Assembly (NCBI GenBank): GCA_002423585.1
Contig: DIWS01000002.1
Location: forward strand, 124,001 to 188,000
DNA from: Actinobacteria bacterium UBA6100
Lineage (GTDB): Bacteria; Actinomycetota; Coriobacteriia; Anaerosomatales; Anaerosomataceae
Reading direction: 5' to 3'
Length of the DNA: 64,000 nt
A model generated the notes under the pieces. That model had not been told where the DNA came from and made no database searches. It worked only from the letters and a program-made list of their open reading frames with translations. A program made the translations under genes and the position numbers. Shown here one piece after another: positions 1 through 9,131 of this stretch; within the stretch, counting starts at the first letter, position 1; every line of letters begins with the position of its first letter.

Positions 1-1237
1 GATCATCAAGGCGAACATCAACAAGATTCGCGACTATGCAGTCCAGGCGGCGAACATCAGCCAGGACATGATGGGCCGGATCGTGGAGCGCCTGAGCCTG
101 ATGCGGCTCATCAAGCTGCGCGACCAGAAGCAGCAGGAGTCAGCGAACATCAGGAAGTTCGCGCTCGTCATGCGCGACATCGCCATCAAGCAGACCAAAC
201 TGGGTGCGGGGATCGAGGTCACCGCCGACCCGCTGCTTATGCTGTCGGTCTTCGTCACGCTGTACCTGGGAATCGCTGTTCTTGGGATGTCGCTCGCACA
301 GCTCGGCATGCTCATCTTCGTACTGACGCGCCTGAACGGAAAGGTGAAGGAGTTCAACGGCGTGCGACAGGCGATCTCCGCGAACATGGCCGGCCTCATG
401 CTCGTGAAACACATGACCGACGATGCGAAGCGCTCCAACACGATCACGAGCGGGCCTTTGCGGTTCGAGGGTCTCAAGGATCGCATCGTCTTCTCCGGCG
501 TCGGGTTCGAGTACCCCGATGGCTACGATTCCGATGGCAATCTCGTCTCAGCCGGCAAGACCGTCCTGACCGGAGTGGACCTCACGATCCCCGCGGGCTC
601 GTTCACCGCCCTGGTCGGCCGCTCGGGGGCGGGCAAGTCGACGCTCGTCGAGCTGCTTCCGCGGCTTCGCGATGCAGGCACCGGAACGATAACCTTCGAT
701 GGTGTCGACATCCACGAATTCCAGGTGGGATCTCTGCGCAAGGGCATCGGCTATCTCACGCAGAGCGCGATGCTCTTCAACGAGACCGTGCGCGACAACC
801 TCTCGTACGGTCTCGACTACGAGCCCTCCGAGGAGCAGATCAGACGGGCCCTCGAGCGCGCCTATGCGTCGTTCGTGTACGACCTGCCTGAAGGCCTGGA
901 GACACTCCTGGGCGACCGCGGCGTGCGCTTCTCTGGAGGAGAACAACAGCGGATCAGCCTCGCGCGAGTGCTTCTGGAAGACAGCTCGATACTCATCCTC
1001 GACGAGCCGACGAGTTCGCTCGACTCAGAGTCCGAGGGCTATATCCAGAAGGCTCTATCCGATCTTCACGGTGAGAAGACGATCATCGTCATCGCCCATC
1101 GGCTGGCAACCGTCATCCAGGCCGACCAGCTGCTTGTGGTCGAGGGCGGACAGATCGAAGAACGCGGAACGCACGCCGAACTGGTCGCGAAGAACGGTGC
1201 CTACAAGCGCCTCTTCGAGACCCAGCTGATCACCTAG
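1..1237 (+). CDS. ABC exporter, transmembrane-ATPase half transporter (5' truncated by window edge)
   Basis: The frame is open from base 2, so the true start lies outside the window; an internal ATG at 68 is only the first Met seen. About 411 codons are visible. The last hydrophobic segments of the membrane domain are at residues 77-110, followed by a complete nucleotide-binding domain from about 155. Visible motifs are Walker A GRSGAGKS (206-213), signature FSGGEQQR, Walker B ILILDEP and the H-loop IAHRLA. This is the MsbA-type fused half exporter fold. It adjoins a glycosyltransferase cluster, so export of a lipid-linked glycan or another surface component is likely, but the substrate is not shown. 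Its TAG stop overlaps the opposing stop of the next gene (1234-1237). Confidence 0.9.
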   Translation, partial: IIKANINKIRDYAVQAANISQDMMGRIVERLSLMRLIKLRDQKQQESANIRKFALVMRDIAIKQTKLGAGIEVTADPLLMLSVFVTLYLGIAVLGMSLAQLGMLIFVLTRLNGKVKEFNGVRQAISANMAGLMLVKHMTDDAKRSNTITSGPLRFEGLKDRIVFSGVGFEYPDGYDSDGNLVSAGKTVLTGVDLTIPAGSFTALVGRSGAGKSTLVELLPRLRDAGTGTITFDGVDIHEFQVGSLRKGIGYLTQSAMLFNETVRDNLSYGLDYEPSEEQIRRALERAYASFVYDLPEGLETLLGDRGVRFSGGEQQRISLARVLLEDSSILILDEPTSSLDSESEGYIQKALSDLHGEKTIIVIAHRLATVIQADQLLVVEGGQIEERGTHAELVAKNGAYKRLFETQLIT

Positions 1238-2295
1238 CCGACGACCTCACGATACACGGCCGCAGTCTGCTCGGCAGTACGCGCCCACGTGAGTTCCCCG
1301 GCGCGAGCGATACCCCGGCGCATGAGATCGCTTGCCAGAACAGGGTCGCCGAGAATCTCGCGCATCGCTTCCGCAAGTCCCTCAACGTCGCCGGGAGCGA
1401 TCTTCAGCGCCGCATCGGCCACTACCTCGGGCACGGACGCCGCATCGGCGACGATCACCGGAGTTCCAAATCCCATCGCCTCGAGAGGGGGCAGCCCAAA
1501 ACCCTCGTACAGTGAGGGATAGGCCAGCAACTCCGCGCCAACGTACAGTGCGCGCAGTGTGTCATCCGAGACTGCGCCCGTGAAATGTACGCGGCCGGCA
1601 GCCGGATCGTCGCCAAGCACGGATGCCACGTAGTCGCCCGGATCCGAGCCCGCGAGCACGAGCGCGAGTGTGTCGTCGCCAAGAGCGGCGAAAGCCTTGA
1701 GGAGCGTCGGCAGGTCCTTGTGCGGCTTGGTGTTGCCCATCGATAGGATGAACCGTCTGCCCGCAAGCCACTCGGGCACCACCCCTGCCGCCCGCGACGT
1801 GAAGTCGTCGGCGGCGAGCAACACCGAGGTGATGCGTGCCTCCGAATGCGGGAAGAAGCGCACTACGTCGCGGGCAGTATAGGCCGACGGCGTCAGGATG
1901 TGATCGGCAACCCGCACCGCGTGTCCTACGGAGCGCCTATAGACCGCGCGCCGTAGCGCCGAAGACATGACTCCCGGGACCACGAGCGGCGTGAGATCCT
2001 GGATCGTCACGACGAGCGGGTGGCCGACAGGCCGCGGTGTCGGGAAGTGCAGTGCATGGGTGACGTCCGGCGCGACCGCGCGCACGATCCGCCCGAACTC
2101 CAGCGACCCGCGGAACGAGAACGGGTGATGGTGCGCCTCGACCGATTCGGCCGCGTCCGAAGGCGCCACAGCGCCCACGGCGACCATCTGGATGACCGAG
2201 AGGTCAGGAATATCCACGAGTGCCCGGACCAGACCCTGGCAGTAGCGGCCGATGCCGCTCCAGGTCGACATCCGGCAGTCGATGAGAACGCGCAT
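1234..2295 (-). CDS. Glycosyltransferase family 4
   Basis: 353 residues with a GT-B fold. It has the GT4 signature EGFGLPPLE with the usual E-x7-E pattern in the C-terminal nucleotide-sugar domain, and an SMGNTKPHK donor-binding loop in the middle. It likely transfers a sugar from a nucleotide donor to a lipid-linked oligosaccharide on the cytoplasmic face of the membrane. The ATG directly follows the TAG of the preceding GT4 (TAGATG), so the pair is translationally coupled. It is the last gene of the rmlC-rmlB-rmlD-GT4-GT4 run. Donor and acceptor cannot be read from sequence; a rhamnosyltransferase or mannosyltransferase role is possible. Confidence 0.88.
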   Translation of the reverse strand: MRVLIDCRMSTWSGIGRYCQGLVRALVDIPDLSVIQMVAVGAVAPSDAAESVEAHHHPFSFRGSLEFGRIVRAVAPDVTHALHFPTPRPVGHPLVVTIQDLTPLVVPGVMSSALRRAVYRRSVGHAVRVADHILTPSAYTARDVVRFFPHSEARITSVLLAADDFTSRAAGVVPEWLAGRRFILSMGNTKPHKDLPTLLKAFAALGDDTLALVLAGSDPGDYVASVLGDDPAAGRVHFTGAVSDDTLRALYVGAELLAYPSLYEGFGLPPLEAMGFGTPVIVADAASVPEVVADAALKIAPGDVEGLAEAMREILGDPVLASDLMRRGIARAGELTWARTAEQTAAVYREVVG

Positions 2296-3468
2296 CTAGC
2301 CCGCGCCTCCCTCATGAATGTCCCTCGAACCCAACACACGCTCGAAAACGGCCAGCATTCCGGCTGCAGTGGCATCCCAGCTCAGAGCAGCCGCACGCTG
2401 CCCCCCAAGCTGCACGAGTCGCCCACGGAGCGTTGCGTCACGCGCGATGGCGGTCATGGCCTCACGGATCTCCTCGGCGCTCGACGGATCGACCAGTATT
2501 GCGGCATCGCCGGCCACCTCGGGAAGCGAGGAACGGTCTGACGTGATCACGGGGCACCCGCACGCCATCGCTTCAAGCACCGGCATCCCGAAGCCCTCGT
2601 AGATCGATGGATACAGGAACGCCTCCGCTCCGCAGTACAACGCTACGAGGTCCTCAAGCGACGCATCTCCGGGGAGTACGAGCCGGTCCCCGATGCCGAG
2701 CTGCTCGGCGAGCGTCATTGGCGACGTGGTCTCGGCCGTGGCCCGCGGACGGCCGAGGCCGATGACTTGCAGGGACGCCCGCAGGTCATCCGGGAGTTGT
2801 GCGAACGCCTCAAGAACTGCAGAGAAGTTCTTACGGGGATTGTAGATGTCCATCGCGAGGAGGAACCTGCCCGGGACAGCGTACCGCTCGAGCACGCGCG
2901 CTATCTCCTCGCCGGACAGGCGCCGGAACACGCCCGGGTCGACCCCGAGCGGCACGACCGTGATCCGCTCCGCCGGAATCCCGTAGTGTCCGATCGCATC
3001 GTCGGCAGTGGCCTGCGACGTGGTCACGATGTGGTCAGCACGCTTGAGTATCCGGGAGATCAACAGCCTGTTGAGCGTGCGGTTGATGAAAGGCTGCTGC
3101 TCCGGGTGATGCAGGTGCCAGAAGTCCTGGATCGTGGCCACCTTGGCGACACCGCGGGCACCGAACGGCAACAGATGGCGTGGACTCCAGAACAGGTCGA
3201 TGGCATCCCGCTTGAGCATGCGGTTGATGCCGGTCTGCATCCACACGATGTTCGATCGGGCGGCAAGCCCGGAACCCAGACGGACGGGCCACTTCACATA
3301 CAGCGGCTGGTCCGTGAAAGGCACCACCGGCGCACGCGTGGAGTACATCACGAAACGGTGTCCCGAGTCGATTCGCGCGAGCGCACGCATGGTGGCCCAC
3401 TGAGAGACCCCGATGCCTCCCGAGGCGCTCGTCGCGAGAGCCGTGACATCGATGCCGATGGTCGCCAT
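2296..3468 (-). CDS. Glycosyltransferase family 4
   Basis: 390 residues, GT-B fold. The N-terminal acceptor domain starts IGIDVTAL and contains a Gly-rich SGGIGV loop. The C-terminal half carries EGFGMPVLEAM (the E-x7-E donor signature) and the DIYNPRKN segment. It resembles the mannosyl/rhamnosyltransferases of O-antigen and exopolysaccharide loci. It sits 5 bases downstream of rmlD and is coupled to the following GT4 by a TAGATG junction. Because it follows the dTDP-rhamnose genes, L-rhamnose is a reasonable but unproven donor. Confidence 0.88.
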   Translation of the reverse strand: MATIGIDVTALATSASGGIGVSQWATMRALARIDSGHRFVMYSTRAPVVPFTDQPLYVKWPVRLGSGLAARSNIVWMQTGINRMLKRDAIDLFWSPRHLLPFGARGVAKVATIQDFWHLHHPEQQPFINRTLNRLLISRILKRADHIVTTSQATADDAIGHYGIPAERITVVPLGVDPGVFRRLSGEEIARVLERYAVPGRFLLAMDIYNPRKNFSAVLEAFAQLPDDLRASLQVIGLGRPRATAETTSPMTLAEQLGIGDRLVLPGDASLEDLVALYCGAEAFLYPSIYEGFGMPVLEAMACGCPVITSDRSSLPEVAGDAAILVDPSSAEEIREAMTAIARDATLRGRLVQLGGQRAAALSWDATAAGMLAVFERVLGSRDIHEGGAG

Positions 3469-3473
3469 CGCGA

Positions 3474-4355
3474 TCAGCCCTCTGTCGGCCCGGCGGCCAT
3501 GAACCGCGCGAGCCCGTCACGCCACGAAGGCATGGTGACACCGAGCGCGGCAGCCTTCGAGCAGTCGAGCACCGAGTTGGCGGGTCGGGCGACTCTGGAT
3601 GGGAACGCATTCGTGGACACTGGGACCAGATCGCGCCGGAGCCCCGCGAGCCGCAACACCTCGGCGGCGAGTTCGAAGCGGCTGCACGAGCCGGCTCCCG
3701 TCAGATGCAGCAGACCCTCGGCACCGACCTCCAGCAACGCGACGATGCCTCCCGCCAGATCGACCGTGAATGTGGGCGAGCCCACTTCGTCGGTGACCAC
3801 CGACAGCTGCTGGCGTTGGCGCGCAAGACCGAGGATCTTGCTCGGAAAGTTCACACCGCCCGGGCCGAACGCCCACGCGGTGCGCACGACAAGGGCCTCG
3901 GGATACGCCTCACGCACCGCCCGCTCCCCCGCCCGTTTCGACGCACCATATATCGAGAGCGGGTTCGTCTCATCGTCTTCAGTGTAGGCACCGGCCTTGG
4001 CGCCGTCGAACACGAAGTCGGTGGAGATGTGGACGAACCCGAGCCCTGCGGCCCGCGCCGCTTCAGCAAGGTTACGCGCGCCATCCTCGTTCACGCGATA
4101 CGCGACGGCCGCCTCGTCCTCGGCACGCTCGACGTCGGTGTAAGCGGCTGCGTTCACGAGCACACCGCGCGCCCGGACCCCCGAAGCGAACCGTCCGACC
4201 ATCTTCTCGACGGCGACCCGGTCCGTGATGTCGAAAGAACGCTCATCAGGCGCTTCGAACGGCGTCCCTCGACCCGTCAACACCTGCCGCAGTGCCGTCC
4301 CGAGCATGCCTCCGGCACCGGCGACCAGATACGACGTCTCAGTCCCTATCGCCAT
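3474..4355 (-). CDS. rmlD: dTDP-4-dehydrorhamnose reductase RmlD
   Basis: Catalyses the last step of dTDP-L-rhamnose synthesis, the NAD(P)H reduction of dTDP-4-dehydro-L-rhamnose. The Rossmann motif GAGGMLG is near the N-terminus, the substrate-loop YTDVERAE follows, and the SDR catalytic pair lies in YGASK. I chose the ATG at 4355, giving 293 residues as is usual for the family. The frame stays open for 46 more codons upstream, but those lie inside rmlB and do not look like RmlD. The 17-base overlap with rmlB indicates tight coupling. Confidence 0.95.
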   Translation of the reverse strand: MAIGTETSYLVAGAGGMLGTALRQVLTGRGTPFEAPDERSFDITDRVAVEKMVGRFASGVRARGVLVNAAAYTDVERAEDEAAVAYRVNEDGARNLAEAARAAGLGFVHISTDFVFDGAKAGAYTEDDETNPLSIYGASKRAGERAVREAYPEALVVRTAWAFGPGGVNFPSKILGLARQRQQLSVVTDEVGSPTFTVDLAGGIVALLEVGAEGLLHLTGAGSCSRFELAAEVLRLAGLRRDLVPVSTNAFPSRVARPANSVLDCSKAAALGVTMPSWRDGLARFMAAGPTEG

Positions 4356-5346
4356 ACCAGCGCTTCTGCCACTGGGCGAAGTCGCCCTCGCCGTGCTTGA
4401 TCGGGCGCCACCACTCTTCGTTGTCCCGATACCAACGGATCGTGTCGCGTAGCCCTTGCTCGAAGTCCACGCGAGTATCCCACCCGAGCCCACGAAGCTT
4501 GTCGCACGAGATCGAGTATCGGCGATCGTGGCCGGGACGGTCCTCGACCCACTTGATCACATCCTCAGGCAGAGCCAACTCGTCGAGGATGATCGAGGTG
4601 ATCTCGCGGTTGGTGCGTTCGTTTCCACCCCCGACGTTGTAGACCTCCCCGGGCTGGCCGTTGAACAGCACGGTCTCGATGCCGTCGCAATGGTCATCGG
4701 CATGCAGCCAGTCGCGTACGTTCATCCCGTCGCCATACAGCGGCAGTTGCTTGCCCTCCAACGCGTTGGTGACGAACAAGGGGATGAGCTTCTCGGGGTA
4801 CTGGTAGGGCCCGTAGGTATTGGAGCCGCGGGTGATCATGACCGGAAGACCGTAGGTCGTGTGGTACGCAAGCACCTGCAGGTCTCCCCCTGCCTTCGAT
4901 GCCGAGTAAGGACTCGACGCGCTCAGCCGGTCGGTCTCGACGAACGAGCCCTCATCGATCGAGCCGTACACCTCGTCGGTCGAGACCTGCACCATGCGGG
5001 CGATGCCCTGCTCGCGGACGGCCTCGAGCAGTGTGTGTGTGCCGATGATGTCCGTGTACAGGAACGCCTCCGGCTCGGCGATCGAGCGGTCGACGTGGGT
5101 CTCGGCCGCGAAGTTGACGATCGCGTCAACCCCCTCGGCTGCCGAACGCACTGCGTCGACATCGCAGATGTCACCGCGCACGAACGTGTAGCGAGGGTCG
5201 CCTTCGACCGACTCGAGGTTGTTCAGATTGCCCGCGTACGTGAGCTTGTCGAAGCACACGATCTCGATGTCGATATGCTTGGCCAGCATCCGCCGAACGA
5301 AGTTGGACCCGATGAAGCCGGCACCACCACTGACAAACAGCCTCAT
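4339..5346 (-). CDS. rmlB: dTDP-glucose 4,6-dehydratase RmlB
   Basis: 335 residues, extended SDR. It has the NAD-binding motif GGAGFIGSN near residue 7, the catalytic YSASK and the family-typical HVDRSI segment. It converts dTDP-glucose to dTDP-4-dehydro-6-deoxyglucose, the branch point to L-rhamnose and to 4-amino-4,6-dideoxy sugars. It overlaps the rmlC stop by 4 bases (ATGA). The matching rmlA is more than 34 kb away at 39.8-40.6 kb, so the rml pathway is split across the locus. Confidence 0.96.
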   Translation of the reverse strand: MRLFVSGGAGFIGSNFVRRMLAKHIDIEIVCFDKLTYAGNLNNLESVEGDPRYTFVRGDICDVDAVRSAAEGVDAIVNFAAETHVDRSIAEPEAFLYTDIIGTHTLLEAVREQGIARMVQVSTDEVYGSIDEGSFVETDRLSASSPYSASKAGGDLQVLAYHTTYGLPVMITRGSNTYGPYQYPEKLIPLFVTNALEGKQLPLYGDGMNVRDWLHADDHCDGIETVLFNGQPGEVYNVGGGNERTNREITSIILDELALPEDVIKWVEDRPGHDRRYSISCDKLRGLGWDTRVDFEQGLRDTIRWYRDNEEWWRPIKHGEGDFAQWQKRWYGDRD

Positions 5347-5798
5347 CCGCTCGTCACGCTCCAGTCATAGCCGATCTCCGGGTCATCGAAAGCCCGCCTG
5401 AACTCGTCAGGCTCGTCGTAGTCGTACAACTCCGTGGGGATGTTCACGATCATCGCCGCGTCGGGTCCGACCGGCGTGAAGCCGTGATAGACACCCGGCG
5501 GGATGATCACCATCCGCTGCCTCTGCCAGCCGATGACGAACGTGTCGGTCTCGCCGCGGGTGGGCGAACCGTCACGGTCGTCGTAGAGGGCGACCTTGGC
5601 CATTCCGCTGACGCACACGAAGTGGTCGGTCTGCTTCTTGTGGTAGTGCCAGGCCTTGACCACGCCGGGGTAGACCATCGTCACGTAACACTGCCCGAAG
5701 CCCAGGAAGTCGGGATCATCGCTGCGCCACATCTCCATCAGGAGACCGCGCTCATCCGGAAGGACCTTGAGGTCTCTGAGTTTCACACCCTCGATCAT
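5343..5798 (-). CDS. rmlC: dTDP-4-dehydrorhamnose 3,5-epimerase family protein (RmlC-like cupin)
   Basis: 151 residues from the ATG at 5798, which is preceded by AAAGGGG. The frame continues upstream but that part is not protein-like. A single cupin barrel carries WHYHKKQTDHF, where canonical RmlC has a His-containing RGLH motif, and a late PPGVYHGF strand. This is the shorter, divergent RmlC-like subfamily. The adjoining rmlB and rmlD make dTDP-4-keto-6-deoxyglucose 3,5-epimerisation the most likely role. A related 3- or 5-epimerase or ketoisomerase activity cannot be excluded. Confidence 0.85.
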   Translation of the reverse strand: MIEGVKLRDLKVLPDERGLLMEMWRSDDPDFLGFGQCYVTMVYPGVVKAWHYHKKQTDHFVCVSGMAKVALYDDRDGSPTRGETDTFVIGWQRQRMVIIPPGVYHGFTPVGPDAAMIVNIPTELYDYDEPDEFRRAFDDPEIGYDWSVTSG

Positions 5799-5865
5799 CA
5801 CGTGCCCCTTTCTTGGGCGTCTTCCGCAACACGGGCCCCCACCGAAGGAGGTCGCACGCCCCTGC

Positions 5866-5874
5866 ATGATATCA
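5866..5874 (-). promoter_or_regulatory. Candidate extended -10 promoter of rmlC-rmlB-rmlD
   Basis: The minus strand reads TGATATCAT, an extended -10 (TGn plus TATCAT), about 70 bases upstream of rmlC in the 122-base gap after the preceding GT2. I see no convincing -35 box. Confidence 0.35.
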
Positions 5875-5920
5875 GTTGCCGAGCACGGACCCGCGGCCCA
5901 CACCACACGACGGTGTCCCG

Positions 5921-6883
5921 TCAAACCATCCTCGCCGACTTCACGCGAGCGTACAGTGCGGGACTGGTCATCATCAACACGAAACCGACAGTGTACTTGA
6001 GTCCGTCAGGGAATGCCTTGCGTGCGTTCACATAGGCATGACGCGCCCCGGTGAATTCGCCACGCAGAAGTGCCTCTTCGAGTCTCCGCCGTTCGATTCG
6101 CGCCCTCGCGAACTCGAGAGCACGGTCCGCGACCTGTTTCTGCTCAACTGTGAGCTGAGGCATCGCCGCGGCGTCAGCCACGATGTCCAGCAGGCTCTCC
6201 GCCTCGGCAACAAGCGCCGTGGTCTTGCTGCCTTCCCGTCGGCGGTACGACCACAGTGTCTCGGGATTGAACAGATGGCGGAAGCCGAGGATCAGGGCAC
6301 GCAGCCAGAAGTCGTAGTCCTCAGAATAGACGCTCCTGAATCCGGCGACGCGCTCGAACACCTCTGGCCTGAAGAGCGTCACGGGAGATACGGAACTCTC
6401 CTTCAACTGCTCGATAGCCGTCACCTGGTGCGGAACGCGCCACCGACGGCCGCCCCACATCAGGTCTCGCCCGCCGTCCCGCAGAACCACTTCAGCATTG
6501 CACGAGTAGATGTCATAGCCGGGATTTCGGCCGATGAATGCGATCATACGTTCCAGGTAGTCCGGTGACATGGCGTCATCAGCATCGAGAAAGCAGAACC
6601 ACTCGCCGCCCGCGATGCTGAAACCCGCGTTCCGGGCAGCGGCGGTCCCCGCGTTCGCCTGCGTGATGACCCGGATTCGCCCGTCGGCCCGGGCGTGGGT
6701 GCGCGCCAGCTCGAGCGTTGCATCGGACGAACCGTCGTCGACGATGATCATCTCCCACGAACCGCAGCTCTGCGCGAGCACGGACTCGATCGTCTCAGGC
6801 AGCGTCTCGGCGGCGTTGTACGCCGCAACGACCACCGATGCCAGCGGGCGCGCCGTGGCGAGGCCGGTTGCGTCACTCATCAT
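5921..6883 (-). CDS. Glycosyltransferase family 2
   Basis: 320 residues, GT-A fold. The N-terminal domain has VVVAAYNAAETL, IIVDDGSSD and the DxD-type metal site FLDADDA. A C-terminal extension of about 110 residues ends in a short hydrophobic segment (YTVGFVLMMTSPAL). It is clearly paralogous to the GT2 at 34500-35510, including the KAFPDGLKY / RAYPNALRW extension motif. It overlaps the next upstream GT2 by 4 bases (ATGA). It probably adds a sugar to the lipid-linked repeat unit; the donor is unknown. Confidence 0.88.
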   Translation of the reverse strand: MMSDATGLATARPLASVVVAAYNAAETLPETIESVLAQSCGSWEMIIVDDGSSDATLELARTHARADGRIRVITQANAGTAAARNAGFSIAGGEWFCFLDADDAMSPDYLERMIAFIGRNPGYDIYSCNAEVVLRDGGRDLMWGGRRWRVPHQVTAIEQLKESSVSPVTLFRPEVFERVAGFRSVYSEDYDFWLRALILGFRHLFNPETLWSYRRREGSKTTALVAEAESLLDIVADAAAMPQLTVEQKQVADRALEFARARIERRRLEEALLRGEFTGARHAYVNARKAFPDGLKYTVGFVLMMTSPALYARVKSARMV

Positions 6884-7839
6884 GGTGCCGTCGCAGACGC
6901 AGGTCCGGCCTTCACGCCGAGTCCGACGCGCACCAGGGCGGCGTAGCGCGACCGCTGACTGCGAATGCGCCTGCTCAGGAGGCCGATCGGCAGAGATAGC
7001 ACGAGCAGCAGCACATTGACCACGACGACCCAGGCGCTGACCACGAGAGCCGAGGCAGGTCCGCGGTTGCGGCGCAGGAACCGTATAAGACTCTCAGTAG
7101 ACCAGACGTACTGCCGAGCACTCAGTGCACCCACGATCGAGCCTTCAAGATGCACGATGTGGGAGTCGGGCACGACGACGACATCGCCACCGGCGGCGCG
7201 GACTCGGAAGCATAGGTCTGTCTCCTCGTAGTAGAGGAAGTACCCGGTATCCATACCTCCAAAAGCATCCCACGTCTCACGGCGGATCAGCAGCGACGCT
7301 CCGGACACCCAGCCGACGCTCGTCACTCCGTTGATGCCGTCGCACGAGTGTCCCATCCTGCTCCGCGAGCGCACCTTGAGCCCGAGGCGATTCCAGGGGG
7401 CGGTATTGGCGAGGGCCCAGCCGACGGTGGGAAAGTCCCCCCATGCGGTGCCGAATGTGCCGTCCCCATTCATGAGACAGGCGCCGGCTATATGACGGGA
7501 TGCATCGGCAAGAACGGAACCGACGAGCGAGTCGAGTGCGCCGGGCAGAACGACCGTGTCCGGATTGAGCAGTAGAAGCAGATCACCGGAAGCATGCTCG
7601 GCGGCGAGCATGTTCCCGCCCGCAAACCCGAGATTCCGGTCGCTCCTGTGCAATCGCACCCAGGGATAGCGCTCGCGAATGAGGTCGCCCGTGCCATCGG
7701 TCGAACCGTTCTCGGCGCAAACGACCTCGTACTCACACGAGGGCGGATTCTCCCGAAGAGAGTCGAGACATGCGGGGAGTACGCCCGCGCAGTTGTACGC
7801 GACGATCAGGATGCTCAGCTTGTGGGACCCACTGCTCAC
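6880..7839 (-). CDS. Glycosyltransferase family 2, rhamnosyltransferase-like
   Basis: 319 residues. It shows LSILIVAYNC at the N-terminus, the NLGFAGGNM motif and LLLNPDTV in place of a classic DxD, a combination typical of the WbbL/rhamnosyltransferase-like GT2 group. YYEETDLCFR follows as the acidic catalytic segment. A hydrophobic stretch near residues 262-288 suggests membrane anchoring. It overlaps both neighbours by 4 bases. A dTDP-rhamnose donor is plausible because rmlBCD lies in the same gene run. Confidence 0.87.
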   Translation of the reverse strand: MSSGSHKLSILIVAYNCAGVLPACLDSLRENPPSCEYEVVCAENGSTDGTGDLIRERYPWVRLHRSDRNLGFAGGNMLAAEHASGDLLLLLNPDTVVLPGALDSLVGSVLADASRHIAGACLMNGDGTFGTAWGDFPTVGWALANTAPWNRLGLKVRSRSRMGHSCDGINGVTSVGWVSGASLLIRRETWDAFGGMDTGYFLYYEETDLCFRVRAAGGDVVVVPDSHIVHLEGSIVGALSARQYVWSTESLIRFLRRNRGPASALVVSAWVVVVNVLLLVLSLPIGLLSRRIRSQRSRYAALVRVGLGVKAGPASATAP

Positions 7840-9122
7840 GTGTCGCTTCCCGCAGAGTCGCCGCCAGGGACCGCCGGTGACCGCGATTCAGCCTCGCCCT
7901 GCCTGCCTGCCAGCCCCGTCTCCACGAACACGGACTCGGTCTGCCGATGCATCGCCTCGAGACTGAACTCGGCCTCGTATCTCGCCCGCGCAGACGCGGC
8001 AAGGCGCTCCCGCAGCGCGGGCTCGTCTATCAACCGGGCGATGGCAGAGGCAAGGTCCTCGGACGAGCCGGCGGGCACGAGCAGACCGGTCTCCTCGTTC
8101 ATGATCGCCTCAGAGACTCCCCCCACGTCCGTCGCTATGATCGCGCGCCTCGCGCGCATCGCCTCCAGCAGTGCATAGGGTAGTCCCTCCCAGAGAGAGG
8201 GAAACGCATATATGTCGAACGTTGCGACCAGTTCGTTGACGTCTCCCGGGTAGTGGCCCGTCATGATCACACGCTCGGACAACCCCAGCTCGGCGACAAG
8301 CGCCTCGACGTTCTCACGCTCGGGACCGTCGCCAACGAGCATCAGTTCCGCCGAAGGTGTGGTCCCGACCACCCGCGCGAACCCCTCCACAAGGAAGCGA
8401 GTCCCCTTCATCTGATCCATGCGGGAGACACACCCGATGCGCAGACGATCGGGCATCGCCGGCTGCCTGAGGACGGGGATATCGGGCAGTGCGTTGTGGA
8501 CCACGCGCATCTTGTCTGCGGGCAGCCCCCGCAGATCGGCCAATGCGTTCGCGATGGAGTGGGCGTTCACGATGATCACATCGACCGACGCGGCGACCAT
8601 CGCGTCCATGCGAACCTCCCACCGCGCCAGGTCTGAATCATCAGGGCGAGCCCCAGGAACGCTTACCACACAGAGCGCGACGGGCAGCCTCTCGGCCTTC
8701 GCGGCGACTGCCATGGCGAGCACCGACCGGGCGGCCGGGTAGCCGCCGTTGTAGGCGATCACAGCCGATGGGCGGGTCTTGCGGATGAGTCGCCGACATA
8801 CGCCGACGTTGTATGCGAAGACACGCGATTCATGCTTGATCGCCAGTCGGCGCAGCTCTCCGGCCAGCCGATGCCGCTTGGGCAGCCAGGTCGAGGCTGT
8901 GACGTCAACGCCGATACGATCTGCGGTGCATATGCGGACCGCCTCACGCATCGTGTGCGGGGCAACCAGACGCACCGAAGTATCAGGGGCGAAGCCTGTG
9001 GGATTCGAGGCGAAGACCATGTCGTCGTAGAGTCCTGCAGCGCCGTTACAGAGGTCGACGATGTAGCTCGCCCCTCCGGATCCGACGTTGTAATTCTCAG
9101 TGAACACCAGCAAGCGACTCAA
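7836..9122 (-). CDS. Glycosyltransferase family 4
   Basis: 428 residues, GT-B fold. The donor domain contains CVSRMDQMKGTRFL and the E-x7-E signature in WEGLPYALLEAM. The N-terminal acceptor domain begins LLVFTENYNVGSGGAS. The last 30 residues are low-complexity and charged. It overlaps the downstream GT2 by 4 bases and lies 9 bases after the upstream GT2, consistent with co-transcription. Substrate not deducible. Confidence 0.87.
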   Translation of the reverse strand: MSRLLVFTENYNVGSGGASYIVDLCNGAAGLYDDMVFASNPTGFAPDTSVRLVAPHTMREAVRICTADRIGVDVTASTWLPKRHRLAGELRRLAIKHESRVFAYNVGVCRRLIRKTRPSAVIAYNGGYPAARSVLAMAVAAKAERLPVALCVVSVPGARPDDSDLARWEVRMDAMVAASVDVIIVNAHSIANALADLRGLPADKMRVVHNALPDIPVLRQPAMPDRLRIGCVSRMDQMKGTRFLVEGFARVVGTTPSAELMLVGDGPERENVEALVAELGLSERVIMTGHYPGDVNELVATFDIYAFPSLWEGLPYALLEAMRARRAIIATDVGGVSEAIMNEETGLLVPAGSSEDLASAIARLIDEPALRERLAASARARYEAEFSLEAMHRQTESVFVETGLAGRQGEAESRSPAVPGGDSAGSDT

Positions 9123-9131
9123 GCGAACCCC

